8,277 nt of DNA from NCBI GenBank assembly GCA_964594665.1, contig CAZQNY010000120.1, forward strand, positions 1 through 8,277, written 5' to 3'. Source of the DNA: BM520 sp964594665 (GTDB lineage Bacteria; Bacteroidota; Bacteroidia; Bacteroidales; BM520). Shown piece by piece: positions 1 to 7,712 of the stretch. The notes beneath the pieces were generated by a model, which saw nothing but the letters and a program-made list of their open reading frames with translations, was not told the origin of the DNA and searched no databases. Made by a program: the position numbers and the translations under genes. Position 1 is the stretch's first letter; each line of letters begins with the position of its first letter.

Positions 1-30
1 AAAAAAAGAGCCACCCACAGGGTAGCTCTT
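1..30 (-). terminator. Intrinsic terminator of the envelope gene run
   Basis: Read on the minus strand this is an 11-pair hairpin. Bases 25-30 pair with 6-11, and 20-23 pair with 13-16. The 24/12 position is a U-G wobble in minus-strand RNA but a mismatch in plus-strand RNA, which fits leftward transcription. The loop is three bases (17-19), and a run of T (bases 7 to 1 on the plus strand are all A) follows directly. It lies 25 bases after the stop codon of the peptidylprolyl isomerase gene and so ends that transcript. Confidence 0.9.
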
Positions 31-55
31 ATATATCTACAGATTTACGGAGTTC

Positions 56-2185
56 CTAGTAATACATGTAGCGGTTATCATCAATCTCATTAGCCTCTTC
101 AATGGCTTTTGGTGCATCACGACGAATGCGTGTGCGGAACTGATTTGCCATTGCTGTTGCTTCACGGCTGAAATCATTTTTCTTGCCTGCAGGCTCCATT
201 TTGTCAAGGTGAATGACATATATTGCCTGTGTACCCTTAATGGCGCCTGAGGTTTCATTAGGCTGCATGCCAAATACAGTACCGACAACTTCGGGCTCAC
301 GTCCATAATCGGGGATGTTTGGTGATCCAAAAGTGCCTGCTTCAACAGTTTCTACTGTAACACCAAGCTGGTTGGCAAGGGCATTAAGGTCATTTGTTGT
401 AGCAAGAGCAGATTCTACTTTCTTAAGAATAATCTCTGCTTTCTTCTCACGTAATACCAGCGGGCGGATATTTGTTTTAATATCTTCCAGCTGCTGATAT
501 TCTTCATCATGAACTGCTTTCAGAGAAGCAACAACATACTGATCTTCGAAAGTATAAACCTGACTAACATCACCTACTTTGGTATCATCGAGGAATGCCC
601 ATTGAACAACACCACGGCTATAGTTAATACCGGGAATGTTATTGATCATGCTTGTAATACGTTCTGAGGAACGCTTATTATAACCATTCTCAGTAATTGC
701 AGCATTAAAGGCATCATTATCAGGATTTTTTGTTGCAAATTCACTTGCTTCAAGGAAAATTTCCTGGTAGGTGCGATCACTGGGTTCGAGGTTACGAACT
801 ACATGCGCCAGACGGATTTTTTCGTTCTCTTTAGCTTTATCGTCAACACGGATAATATGCAGGCCAAAGGCTGTTTCAGCAATGCCAACAGCACCTTTAC
901 GATTTTCATATACAAAGTTGTTAAATGGATATACCATCATGCCGTCCATAAACCATCCAAGGTCGCCATTATTTTCAACTGCTGAAGGATCGTTGGAGAA
1001 ATCTTTCGCCAGGTCATCCAGTTTTGCAGGGCGTTTTTTGATGACATTCAGGAGGCTGTCGGCCAGCGCCTGAGCTTCTTCTTTAGTGCGTGTAACAGCA
1101 GGGTCTGCACGGAAAGCACCCTGATAAGAAATCAATATATGACTGGCTTTCATTGAGTCAGGACGATTCATCACATCCATAACTTTTGCAAAATGGAAAG
1201 CATTGTTCTCAAAATAGGGAGCGATGTATTTTCCTGCCTCTGCATTTTCTTCAAGCTGAGAAGCTATTGAAACAGGAAGCTGATCAACTTTATACCAGGT
1301 ACTGTCGTAACGCTGATCGGAAACAGCATTCACAAAGTTAGGAATAGCCTGAGCTTCCTGGAATTCTGTGAAGAGTGTCTGAACAGTATTGTCAAGATCT
1401 TTGCGGTCTTCTGCTGTGGGGCGAACAGGGAAAATTACATATTCCAGGTCGCGACTTTCCTCTTGCAGATAGCGATACTTATTTTCGTTGTAATATTTCT
1501 GATAATCTGCATCAGTAAGATTAACTGTGCTATCAGGAATTGACTTAAAAGTAGGGGCTACAAAACGATAAGTTGCTTTGGCATTTGAGGCTTCGTAGTC
1601 AGCTTTTGAAAAGGCTGAAGGGATGTAATAGCCTTGTGAAAGCAGGTTAAAATATTTGTTTTGCAGGCGATCTTTTTTGATCAGGTGCTCGAGATAAAGG
1701 TAATTTTCTCTCATTTCCGGGGAAACAACATCACGGTTGTTAAGATTATCCAGGAAAAGGCTTACCTGCTGAGCATCAAACTGACCTGTCTGCGGGTTGG
1801 AGAAGTTTTGCTTTATGTAAGGATGAGGTTCATCACCGAGGATAAGGTCGTTCAGTTCATCAACAGAAACGCTCAATCCGAGCTCATCATATTGTTCTCC
1901 CATAAGAATATCCTGAACAAATTCGTTCCAGGTACTCTGTTTGATGCTAAAAAGATCATCAGCATTCAGGCGCTCTCCGGAGCTCCTCTCGCGCATCTCA
2001 ACGATTCCTTCTACCTTGTTGTTAAAGTCGATTACAGAAACTTTTTCTCCTGCAATAACACCGATATTCATTTCCCTGCGCTGACCTTTCTTAAAGAAGT
2101 CACCAAGGATAAAAGCGGCAAGAGCCACACCAATAACGACAACAAGAAGTGCGGAACGTTGTCTAATTCTTCCAATAACTGCCAT
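56..2185 (-). CDS. ppiD: Membrane-anchored PpiD/SurA-like peptidylprolyl cis-trans isomerase
   Basis: The product is 709 residues with the PpiD layout: a short basic N-terminus, one membrane segment (about 12-30), then a large periplasmic part. Residues about 35-200 look like the helical SurA/PpiD N-terminal chaperone domain. A parvulin (PpiC-type) domain lies at about 344-450, seen in MKASHILI (345-352), GDLGWF (407-412) and FGLHIIRVDDK (440-450). A long C-terminal part follows and ends in a Tyr-rich tail. The family helps newly exported proteins fold at the periplasmic face of the inner membrane. The ATG start is supported by the membrane segment immediately after it and a TAnnTTTG site 35 bases upstream. 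The gene is last in the leftward run and is followed by a strong terminator. Family assignment is firm; the symbol ppiD is by architecture, and Bacteroidetes versions are often named only as SurA N-terminal domain proteins. Whether the parvulin domain is catalytically active cannot be told from the sequence. Confidence 0.92.
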   Translation of the reverse strand: MAVIGRIRQRSALLVVVIGVALAAFILGDFFKKGQRREMNIGVIAGEKVSVIDFNNKVEGIVEMRERSSGERLNADDLFSIKQSTWNEFVQDILMGEQYDELGLSVSVDELNDLILGDEPHPYIKQNFSNPQTGQFDAQQVSLFLDNLNNRDVVSPEMRENYLYLEHLIKKDRLQNKYFNLLSQGYYIPSAFSKADYEASNAKATYRFVAPTFKSIPDSTVNLTDADYQKYYNENKYRYLQEESRDLEYVIFPVRPTAEDRKDLDNTVQTLFTEFQEAQAIPNFVNAVSDQRYDSTWYKVDQLPVSIASQLEENAEAGKYIAPYFENNAFHFAKVMDVMNRPDSMKASHILISYQGAFRADPAVTRTKEEAQALADSLLNVIKKRPAKLDDLAKDFSNDPSAVENNGDLGWFMDGMMVYPFNNFVYENRKGAVGIAETAFGLHIIRVDDKAKENEKIRLAHVVRNLEPSDRTYQEIFLEASEFATKNPDNDAFNAAITENGYNKRSSERITSMINNIPGINYSRGVVQWAFLDDTKVGDVSQVYTFEDQYVVASLKAVHDEEYQQLEDIKTNIRPLVLREKKAEIILKKVESALATTNDLNALANQLGVTVETVEAGTFGSPNIPDYGREPEVVGTVFGMQPNETSGAIKGTQAIYVIHLDKMEPAGKKNDFSREATAMANQFRTRIRRDAPKAIEEANEIDDNRYMYY

Positions 2186-2219
2186 TTGTAAATCTGTTTA
2201 TCTGTTTTTTTTAAGGTTG

Positions 2220-2227
2220 CAAATGTA
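2220..2227 (-). promoter_or_regulatory. Bacteroidetes-type -7 element upstream of the isomerase gene
   Basis: The minus strand reads TACATTTG, an exact fit to the Bacteroidetes -7 consensus TAnnTTTG. It lies in the 125-base gap between the CNNM-family gene and the isomerase gene. Transcription would start near 2213, giving a leader of about 28 bases. No clear TTTG -33 box is seen at the usual spacing, only a T-rich stretch. The gap is otherwise AT-rich. I infer that the isomerase can be transcribed independently of the upstream genes. Confidence 0.5.
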
Positions 2228-2310
2228 ATCAAGAATGTTTAAGATTAAAAATTTAATTTAGAATAGTTAAAATGAAACCAAAAACAGGAAAGTATGTGAT
2301 AATGATACTC

Positions 2311-3579
2311 CTACGTTCTTACCAGAAAGACCTTTTCGATCTTATTATTGGAAGCCTGAAGTATTCGAAACATAAAGGGGTCCTCAGTTATCTCCTCTCC
2401 TTCCTCCGGGATACTCTCGTGATAGTGGATTATTAATCCTGCAAGTGTTTCATATTCCTCTGAAACAGGAAGTTGAAGCTCATATCTTTCATTAAGATAG
2501 TCGATCTCAAGGCGGCCGGAAAAGATATATTGACTGCCTTTTTTTACCTCTTCTTCCACAACATCTATTTCATCATATTCATCTTCAATCTCTCCCAGTA
2601 TTTCTTCAAGAATATCCTCCATGGTAACTATCCCTGACGTACCACCAAATTCATCTACTACTACAGCCATACTCTTGTGTTCGGTAATAAACTGTGTCAT
2701 CACACGGTGAGCAAGCATCGTCTCAGGTGCGATAATTACTGGTCGTAGGATAGTTTTTATCTTTTCCGGTTGGCTGAATAAATCAAAACTATGACAATAC
2801 CCGATTACGTTATCAATGCTGTCTTGATAAATTATAATGCGCGAAAGCCCCGTATCGATAAATTTATTCCGAAGGCTCTCAATGCTATCATTTACTTCGA
2901 GGGCTTCTATTTCCGTTCTGGGAATCATGCATTCCCTGAGTTTTACTTTCTGAAAATCAATTGCATTCTGCATAATCTGTATCTCATCAGAAAAGGCCTT
3001 TTCGTCTTCTTCCTCTTTAGAGCCATATTCCAGATAGCTGTTAAGATCTGCATACCCGAAAACATAGTCCTGGTACATAGAATTAATCCCAAAGGCTCTT
3101 TTAAGGATAAGTTCACTTATAAAAACAAAAATCTGATTAATGGGATATAGAATTACATATATCGCGCTTACAGGGACGATTAAAATTTTTAATGTTGAGT
3201 TTGGGTTAATTCTAAATAATAATTTAGGAAGAAACTCAGCGGTAAAAAGAATTATGATTGTAGAGATAAGTGTCTCAATAAGAAGAATTAGAAAATCAGA
3301 CTGCAAATAATCGGGGAGTAACCGCAAGATTACGGGATCCAACATATCTGCAATGGCTATACCGTAAATTACCAAAGCAATATTATTACCCAGTAGCAGT
3401 GCACTGATAAAGCGGTTTGGGTTTCTTGAAAACCAGGCGATAACCTGAGCCGACAAAGACCCCTTGTTCCTGTCGATCTCAATTTTCAGTTTGTTGGCAC
3501 TCAGAAAGGCGATTTCCATTCCCGAGAACAAAGCGCTCAACAGAATAGTTATCAGAATTATTAAACCGTTTTTATCCAT
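2311..3579 (-). CDS. CNNM/CorC (HlyC)-family membrane protein with DUF21, CBS pair and CorC_HlyC domains
   Basis: The 422-residue protein has the full layout of the 'hemolysin family' / CNNM transporters. A DUF21 membrane domain (about 5-165) carries SALFSGMEIA (15-24) and GNN (64-66), with hydrophobic segments near 5-25, 57-78, 95-118 and 131-155. A CBS-domain pair spans about 215-335, opened by the typical MIPRTEI (218-224) and closed by VVVDEFGGTSGIVTMEDILE (307-326). An acidic linker (331-345) leads to a C-terminal CorC_HlyC domain (about 347-420). Family members are tied to Mg2+/Co2+ efflux or resistance, and CBS domains often bind adenine nucleotides; older 'hemolysin' names are not supported functionally. 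Bacteroidetes GldE belongs to the same broad family, but no gldD lies next to this gene, so I do not use that name. It begins 7 bases after lptC ends, so the two are probably co-transcribed and translationally coupled. Confidence 0.93.
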   Translation of the reverse strand: MDKNGLIILITILLSALFSGMEIAFLSANKLKIEIDRNKGSLSAQVIAWFSRNPNRFISALLLGNNIALVIYGIAIADMLDPVILRLLPDYLQSDFLILLIETLISTIIILFTAEFLPKLLFRINPNSTLKILIVPVSAIYVILYPINQIFVFISELILKRAFGINSMYQDYVFGYADLNSYLEYGSKEEEDEKAFSDEIQIMQNAIDFQKVKLRECMIPRTEIEALEVNDSIESLRNKFIDTGLSRIIIYQDSIDNVIGYCHSFDLFSQPEKIKTILRPVIIAPETMLAHRVMTQFITEHKSMAVVVDEFGGTSGIVTMEDILEEILGEIEDEYDEIDVVEEEVKKGSQYIFSGRLEIDYLNERYELQLPVSEEYETLAGLIIHYHESIPEEGEEITEDPFMFRILQASNNKIEKVFLVRT

Positions 3580-3586
3580 TTTTTAT

Positions 3587-4147
3587 TTATGACTCCACAT
3601 CCAGTTTCCCGGAAATACTTCGTATCGTCCATTTATTGAACTCTTCATCGGATTCAAATCCATCATCACCAAAAATAATGTGTTCCTCTGTAGTTATACG
3701 TACAAAAACTTCGGAATAAATAATATGCTTCTTTTGATCCCAGATAAGATGTTCGGTATTCAGGGTTTGCTTTTGTTCATAATTATTAACCACAACATCA
3801 TCCCTTGCCTCCATCATTTTTTTGTTTTCATAGCTAATAGCATAGTTGGCAGTAAGCTCCGATTTAACACCTCCGATGGAATCATAAAACTGCACCTGCA
3901 GTCCTTCCGGAAATTCTATATAGGGTGATGCTGTATTGTATCTGTCTAGTTTGGGTGTTGTTAAAGTAAACTGGATGTGTCCCTTTTCACTATAATGCAT
4001 AACAACATTCTTTGCTGATTCTCCCGGGAGCGTGTCTGTTGTGAGAGTTAATTCCTTAATATCATTAACATCATTGGTGCATCCTGTAAAGAAAAACCAG
4101 AATGATACAATAAAGGATAACAATAAAATGATTCTCAGAAGTTTCAT
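3587..4147 (-). CDS. lptC: LptC, LPS export ABC transporter periplasmic component
   Basis: This 186-residue protein joins the inner-membrane LptB2FG transporter to the periplasmic bridge that carries LPS to the outer membrane. The N-terminus MKLLRIILLLSFIVSFWFFFTGC is a hydrophobic export or anchor segment ending in a lipobox-like FTGC (Cys23). Bacteroidetes LptC may thus be lipid-anchored, whereas the E. coli protein is held by a transmembrane helix. Residues about 35-170 form the Lpt beta-jellyroll domain, with YIEFPEGLQVQFYD, the NTEHLIWD stretch and the FGDDGFESDEEF stretch typical of the family. I start at the ATG at 4145-4147 because it gives a proper signal. A longer frame from a TTG at 4205-4207 would add 20 residues encoded by an inter-gene hairpin and bury the signal. 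The TPR gene lies 72 bases upstream and the CNNM gene 7 bases downstream. Other lpt genes are not in the window. Confidence 0.9.
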   Translation of the reverse strand: MKLLRIILLLSFIVSFWFFFTGCTNDVNDIKELTLTTDTLPGESAKNVVMHYSEKGHIQFTLTTPKLDRYNTASPYIEFPEGLQVQFYDSIGGVKSELTANYAISYENKKMMEARDDVVVNNYEQKQTLNTEHLIWDQKKHIIYSEVFVRITTEEHIIFGDDGFESDEEFNKWTIRSISGKLDVES

Positions 4148-4167
4148 CACCGCTCTAAGATATAAAA

Positions 4168-4199
4168 TTCCGGGACAGGAAAGAACTCCTGACCCGGAA
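4168..4199 (-). terminator. Strong hairpin between the TPR gene and lptC, possible attenuator or weak terminator
   Basis: Bases 4168-4180 pair with 4187-4199 in a 13-position stem with one mismatch (4175/4192) and a six-base loop (4181-4186). In minus-strand reading the stem is followed by AATTTTATAT, a short imperfect T-run. It starts 20 bases after the TPR stop codon (4220-4222) and ends 20 bases before the lptC ATG. It may partly terminate transcription or act as a 3'-end stabiliser that sets lptC expression relative to the genes upstream. No promoter with a TAnnTTTG box was seen in this gap, so some read-through seems required. Confidence 0.55.
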
Positions 4200-4219
4200 A
4201 ATATCAAATGTCATTTATT

Positions 4220-5578
4220 TTACTTTGCAGCACGAATTTTGGTAGTAACCGTAAACCAGCATTCAACCGTATACGACTGACCTTCGGAGTAGTCGTGGAA
4301 GAATATCATTTCCGCTGTTGGGAATTGCTTGCTATAAGCGTTGATCCGTTGGTTTACAACATCAGCAAGTGATTCATCAACACTTTTAGCTTTGATATAC
4401 TGATCAACAGCAGCCCAGTAAGGTGCTTTCTTTTCAAGGTCATTGCTTCCACACTTACCTGCAGTTTCTGCATACATATCTCCAATAAGGATATAGGGGC
4501 GTCCGTCGTTTTCGTTCAGTTTCAGAACCTCACGGGCATTTTTTACTGCATTGGGGAAATCGTTGGTATTTTTATAACAGTCGGCAAGAGCGAAGTAGCA
4601 GGTTTCAAGCATTTCAGCATCTTCCATACCTAAGCCCTGAGTCAGGTATTCAATAGCTTCGGTATAGTTTTGCTTGTTATAAAGCATTTTCCCAATATGG
4701 AATGCCGATTCAGGTGATGGCTCCAGGTCATGAAGCTTTACGGATACATCGAAATACAATGGGCTGTCATCACAACCTTTTTTATCGAGCATGGAAGTGA
4801 TTTTTTTAAGAAGCTCAACATTTTCAGGTTCAGCAGCAAATTTTTCTGTATAAAGAGGAATAAGATCTTCGCAAGATGCAAAGGGCTCAAAACTACTTTC
4901 TACATTTCCTTTTACGCGTTCAAAACGTTTACCGTATTTCTTGTTATTTTTAATATTATAATCAACAATTTTACTGACAGCGTCATAGTTTTCAAGAATA
5001 AGACTTTTCTCTGCCATATCCGATTTATACAAATCAATTGTTATTCTGAAAAATAAATCAACAACAGGATATTCAGAATCATTGCCTTCCATTTCAATAC
5101 TTTTTGCAAGAATATCATATGCAGGCTGAATATCATCATTACTCAGTTTGTTGCTATATCTGTCAAGACCTTTACGCCCCAGAACGTAACCTTCCTTGCC
5201 AAAATATTTGATACGTGTATCATAAACCATCATCAGTGTATCCAGATAAGCTGCTTTTTGATCTTCCTGAGCTTTATCATACATATAGCTTATAATCTTA
5301 ACACCATCAACATAAGTGTTCAGGGAAGCTTTTGGGCAGTTTAGAAGAACCCAGCGCCAGGGGCCAATAGCATCATTTACAGCCTCACTGCGATAGGTGC
5401 TTTTTTTCCACTGCTTGAAAAATTCACGATACAGTGACAGATTTGTGAGACACTGTATACTGTCCTGGCCATATTTGGGCTCATCATCGGGTTCATAATT
5501 ACGTACCTCCAGGCCACTTGCCAGGGCGGGTACAGAGAGTGCTAAACTGAGTAGAATTAATACAACCTTTGCCTTCAT
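4220..5578 (-). CDS. Secreted TPR-repeat protein of a Bacteroidetes envelope family, function unknown
   Basis: From the chosen ATG (5576-5578) the product is 452 residues. It begins with a clear signal peptide, MKAKVVLILLSLALSVPALA, cleaved after Ala20, so it acts in the periplasm or at the outer membrane. Helical repeats fill most of the chain, and the best tetratricopeptide motifs are at about 289-363 (ESAFHIGKMLYNKQNYTEAI and CYFALADCYKNTNDFPNAV). The early GPWRWVLLNCPKAS motif and the C-terminal segment ending in VECWFTVTTKIRAAK look like conserved marks of a Bacteroidetes TPR family. The reading frame continues 9 codons upstream to a TTG, adding an Asn/Asp-rich run before the signal peptide; I reject that extension as untranslated leader. 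The gene begins 43 bases after the outer-membrane protein gene, with no visible promoter, so they are likely co-transcribed. TPR proteins usually act as scaffolds; the partner is unknown, but the outer-membrane protein next door is the obvious candidate. Confidence 0.85.
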   Translation of the reverse strand: MKAKVVLILLSLALSVPALASGLEVRNYEPDDEPKYGQDSIQCLTNLSLYREFFKQWKKSTYRSEAVNDAIGPWRWVLLNCPKASLNTYVDGVKIISYMYDKAQEDQKAAYLDTLMMVYDTRIKYFGKEGYVLGRKGLDRYSNKLSNDDIQPAYDILAKSIEMEGNDSEYPVVDLFFRITIDLYKSDMAEKSLILENYDAVSKIVDYNIKNNKKYGKRFERVKGNVESSFEPFASCEDLIPLYTEKFAAEPENVELLKKITSMLDKKGCDDSPLYFDVSVKLHDLEPSPESAFHIGKMLYNKQNYTEAIEYLTQGLGMEDAEMLETCYFALADCYKNTNDFPNAVKNAREVLKLNENDGRPYILIGDMYAETAGKCGSNDLEKKAPYWAAVDQYIKAKSVDESLADVVNQRINAYSKQFPTAEMIFFHDYSEGQSYTVECWFTVTTKIRAAK

Positions 5579-5621
5579 ATCGTTATCGTTATTATTGTTA
5601 ATCAATCTTTAAGATGCGAAT

Positions 5622-6917
5622 TTAATTAAATTTTCGCTGAATAAACCAGTTTTCATAGATGGAAAATCCTAATCGGAAGTTTACGTACGTCTCCTGGATT
5701 AGATTATCATCAGTGGTACCCCTGTTTCCTATCTCCATGCCCAGGTTTATTGTCGACCTGCTTCTTCGCAGCGGTAGGCCAACTCCAAATGTTATGCCAA
5801 CTTCATTTATATTAATATTATTTACCTGTATTGCGGAGTTATTGTAATAAAATCCTGCACGGTATCTTACCCAGCGCCAGTAACTTCCAACGGTTTCGCC
5901 TCCTGGCATATACTGGCCGCCGGCAGCAAAATGCAGAATATTCTCCAACGGTTCCTCCACATCGAAAATATGAAACGACTCCCAGTTTTGGTAGGATACA
6001 TCAGCTCCAAAATGGTACTTGTTTTTCTTTTTAAAGGAAAATCCTGCACCTATGGTCTGCGGCATTCCTACTGTTCCGGCAACATCTTCCTGAAACAGCA
6101 GGGTATCCTTGATATAATCAACACCGGTATTTGAAAGAAGATAGGTATAGGATAACTGATTGCTAACAGCTTTTATATCACGACCCAGCGCCCAGGTGGC
6201 TCCAAGCCCTAATACATATTCGTTATCCTTTCCGAATTCATAATTCCCATACGCGCCAAAATCAAAATATAAATCTTTGTATGTTATTGATTGTGAGTGT
6301 TTTGTGTAGAAATAATAGATGGAATCAGGGAAAGTGACTGACTGTACATCCTGAACTGTACCAAAGAGATAGCTGACATTGGCGCCGAGTGCAAAATAAT
6401 TTTTACCGCCAAATTTCACCGCATGGCCCCAATAAAACTTATTTATCCCGCCGGAACCTTCAAAAATATATTCCAGGTTCCCCACATTGGGTAAGTTTTG
6501 TTTCGATACCATCTGGTAACTTGTTTTACTATAGGGGATTACTCCTATACTTGTTTTCCACCATTTTGTAACCGGAAAAGCAAACGTCAGGTAATCAATA
6601 CCGGCAGCATTATACGATTCCTTGGTTTTAACAGTATTCAGAGTTCTTGATTCGGCTATCAGCCCCATATCAAAAATAAACGATAAGGTATCGAATGCAG
6701 CATAGGTTGCCGGATTTGAGGGGTTGATATACAAATCACTGCTCATGCCAATCCCAATACCACCCATGGAGTTATAAAACATCGACTTCCCACTCTGCAA
6801 ATTTCCAAGACCAAAATTCGAATACGGACTGTTAATCTGGGCGCTTAATGTCCCTGATGAGAATAGGATAACTACAACAGTGCATATTCTCAGTAAGTTA
6901 TTTTTCAATCGTTCCAA
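5622..6917 (-). CDS. Outer-membrane beta-barrel protein, FadL/porin-like, TTG start
   Basis: The 431-residue protein has a signal peptide (basic MERLKNNLLR, hydrophobic core, cleavage after Ala26 of TLSA). The mature start is QINSPYSNFGLGNL, a common opening of Bacteroidetes outer-membrane proteins. The rest alternates polar and aromatic residues in many beta-strands, with glycine-rich early motifs such as NSMGGIGIG and a recurring pattern of the FadL/OMPP1 type. The last strand ends near ENWFIQRKFN, with an aromatic residue next to last. The substrate is not evident. No ATG is available before the signal core: the frame opens after a stop at 6927-6929, and the first usable starts are TTG at 6915-6917 or TTG at 6906-6908. 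Either overlaps the end of coaX (by 20 or 11 bases), which suggests translational coupling. The exact start between the two is uncertain. Confidence 0.85.
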   Translation of the reverse strand: MERLKNNLLRICTVVVILFSSGTLSAQINSPYSNFGLGNLQSGKSMFYNSMGGIGIGMSSDLYINPSNPATYAAFDTLSFIFDMGLIAESRTLNTVKTKESYNAAGIDYLTFAFPVTKWWKTSIGVIPYSKTSYQMVSKQNLPNVGNLEYIFEGSGGINKFYWGHAVKFGGKNYFALGANVSYLFGTVQDVQSVTFPDSIYYFYTKHSQSITYKDLYFDFGAYGNYEFGKDNEYVLGLGATWALGRDIKAVSNQLSYTYLLSNTGVDYIKDTLLFQEDVAGTVGMPQTIGAGFSFKKKNKYHFGADVSYQNWESFHIFDVEEPLENILHFAAGGQYMPGGETVGSYWRWVRYRAGFYYNNSAIQVNNININEVGITFGVGLPLRRSRSTINLGMEIGNRGTTDDNLIQETYVNFRLGFSIYENWFIQRKFN

Positions 6918-7632
6918 GCTTATAGTTTAATATTTCGTTGAGCCCTTTAAGCACAATATCTTTCTGTGCAAAGATGGGATAATTAATTTTTTTTTCAAAA
7001 AAAGGTGCGTATCCGCCGGATAACAAAACGTTAAGGTTTGAATAATGTTGCTGGTAATGCCGGATATAATACTCAATTTCAGCAAGAACGCCATGCCAGG
7101 CGCCACCATGCATACAGGCGGCAGTAGATTTTCCCGGAACAGGAACATCATCAGAAAATTTCAATTCGGGAAGCTTACCTGTAAAATGATGCATTGCTTT
7201 CAAACGCATTTCAGGTCCCGGGCTAATGGTTCCACCTTGAAATGCCGCTTCTTCTGTTATAATATCAGCTGTAATACAACTACCAATAACAATGACTAGG
7301 GTGTTTTGTTGGTTAAAACAATCAGCCGCATATACTGCCGCAGCAATACGGTCAGTGCCCAGGGTATCAGTAGAATTATAAGCTATACTTATGGGCAGTT
7401 TATCGTCTGCAGTATAGGGATATACTTCACCAAAAGGTTTAAAAAGCTCCATATCAGAAATATATGTATCTCTAACATTGCTATATCCCACGGCTTCAAC
7501 ATGCACATTTTTTATGAAATCCTTCAGAAAGCCGCTGCTCAGGGCAGGAATCTCTCCTCTTCGTACAAGGGTTTTCCTGTCAAACAGTGCTACTTTCGAG
7601 AAACTATTTCCGATATCTGCGATTAAATTCAT
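6898..7632 (-). CDS. coaX: Type III pantothenate kinase (CoaX), with an altered active-site motif
   Basis: CoaX phosphorylates pantothenate with ATP, the first step of coenzyme A synthesis, in the cytoplasm as a dimer. The 244-residue length is normal for the family. Visible motifs are DIGNSFSK (6-13, the phosphate-binding DxGN(T/S)xxK), TLGTDR (90-95, with Asp94 as the likely catalytic base), GSCITAD (117-123), GGTISPG (133-139), GKST (167-170) and LSGG (204-207). The oddity is at 113-119: the family normally reads VIDAGTC, here VIVIGSC, so the conserved acidic residue (Asp125 of the Thermotoga enzyme, from memory) is Val115, encoded GTT at 7288-7290. The ATG start places the phosphate motif at its usual place near residue 6. 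A TAnnTTTG element sits just upstream. The gene heads the leftward run and overlaps the outer-membrane protein gene. Family membership is sure; full activity is not. Confidence 0.9.
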   Translation of the reverse strand: MNLIADIGNSFSKVALFDRKTLVRRGEIPALSSGFLKDFIKNVHVEAVGYSNVRDTYISDMELFKPFGEVYPYTADDKLPISIAYNSTDTLGTDRIAAAVYAADCFNQQNTLVIVIGSCITADIITEEAAFQGGTISPGPEMRLKAMHHFTGKLPELKFSDDVPVPGKSTAACMHGGAWHGVLAEIEYYIRHYQQHYSNLNVLLSGGYAPFFEKKINYPIFAQKDIVLKGLNEILNYKLGTIEK

Positions 7633-7639
7633 AATTTCA

Positions 7640-7647
7640 CAAAAGTA
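7640..7647 (-). promoter_or_regulatory. Bacteroidetes-type -7 element upstream of coaX
   Basis: The minus strand reads TACTTTTG, matching TAnnTTTG, and ends 7 bases before the coaX ATG. If used, transcription would begin at or almost at the start codon, giving a leaderless or nearly leaderless message. A TTTG -33 box is not seen at the usual spacing. The start of the six-gene run and the divergent tRNA on the other side make a promoter in this gap likely, but this exact site is tentative. Confidence 0.4.
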
Positions 7648-7712
7648 ATAATTTCATATTGAGGGCATTGTTAAAATATCTCAAATTTTTTTTATTTCGG
7701 TTTTGTAAAACT

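Noticed and set aside
1661..2191. Long plus-strand open frame of 176 codons opposite the isomerase gene
   Set aside because: It lies wholly antisense to a well-supported gene and has no recognisable protein features.
2288..2313. Hairpin AGTAT/ATACT (2291-2295 with 2305-2309) just after the CNNM gene as its terminator
   Set aside because: Only five weak pairs with a nine-base loop; the T-rich stretch after it is interrupted. Too weak to call.
4148..4207. 20-codon extension of lptC from a TTG
   Set aside because: The added residues are encoded by an inter-gene hairpin and would displace the signal segment; the ATG at 4145-4147 is the natural start.
5579..5605. Nine-codon extension of the TPR gene from a TTG, giving an Asn/Asp-rich N-terminus
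   Set aside because: It would place a polar run before a clean signal peptide that begins at the ATG 5576-5578; it is better read as leader.
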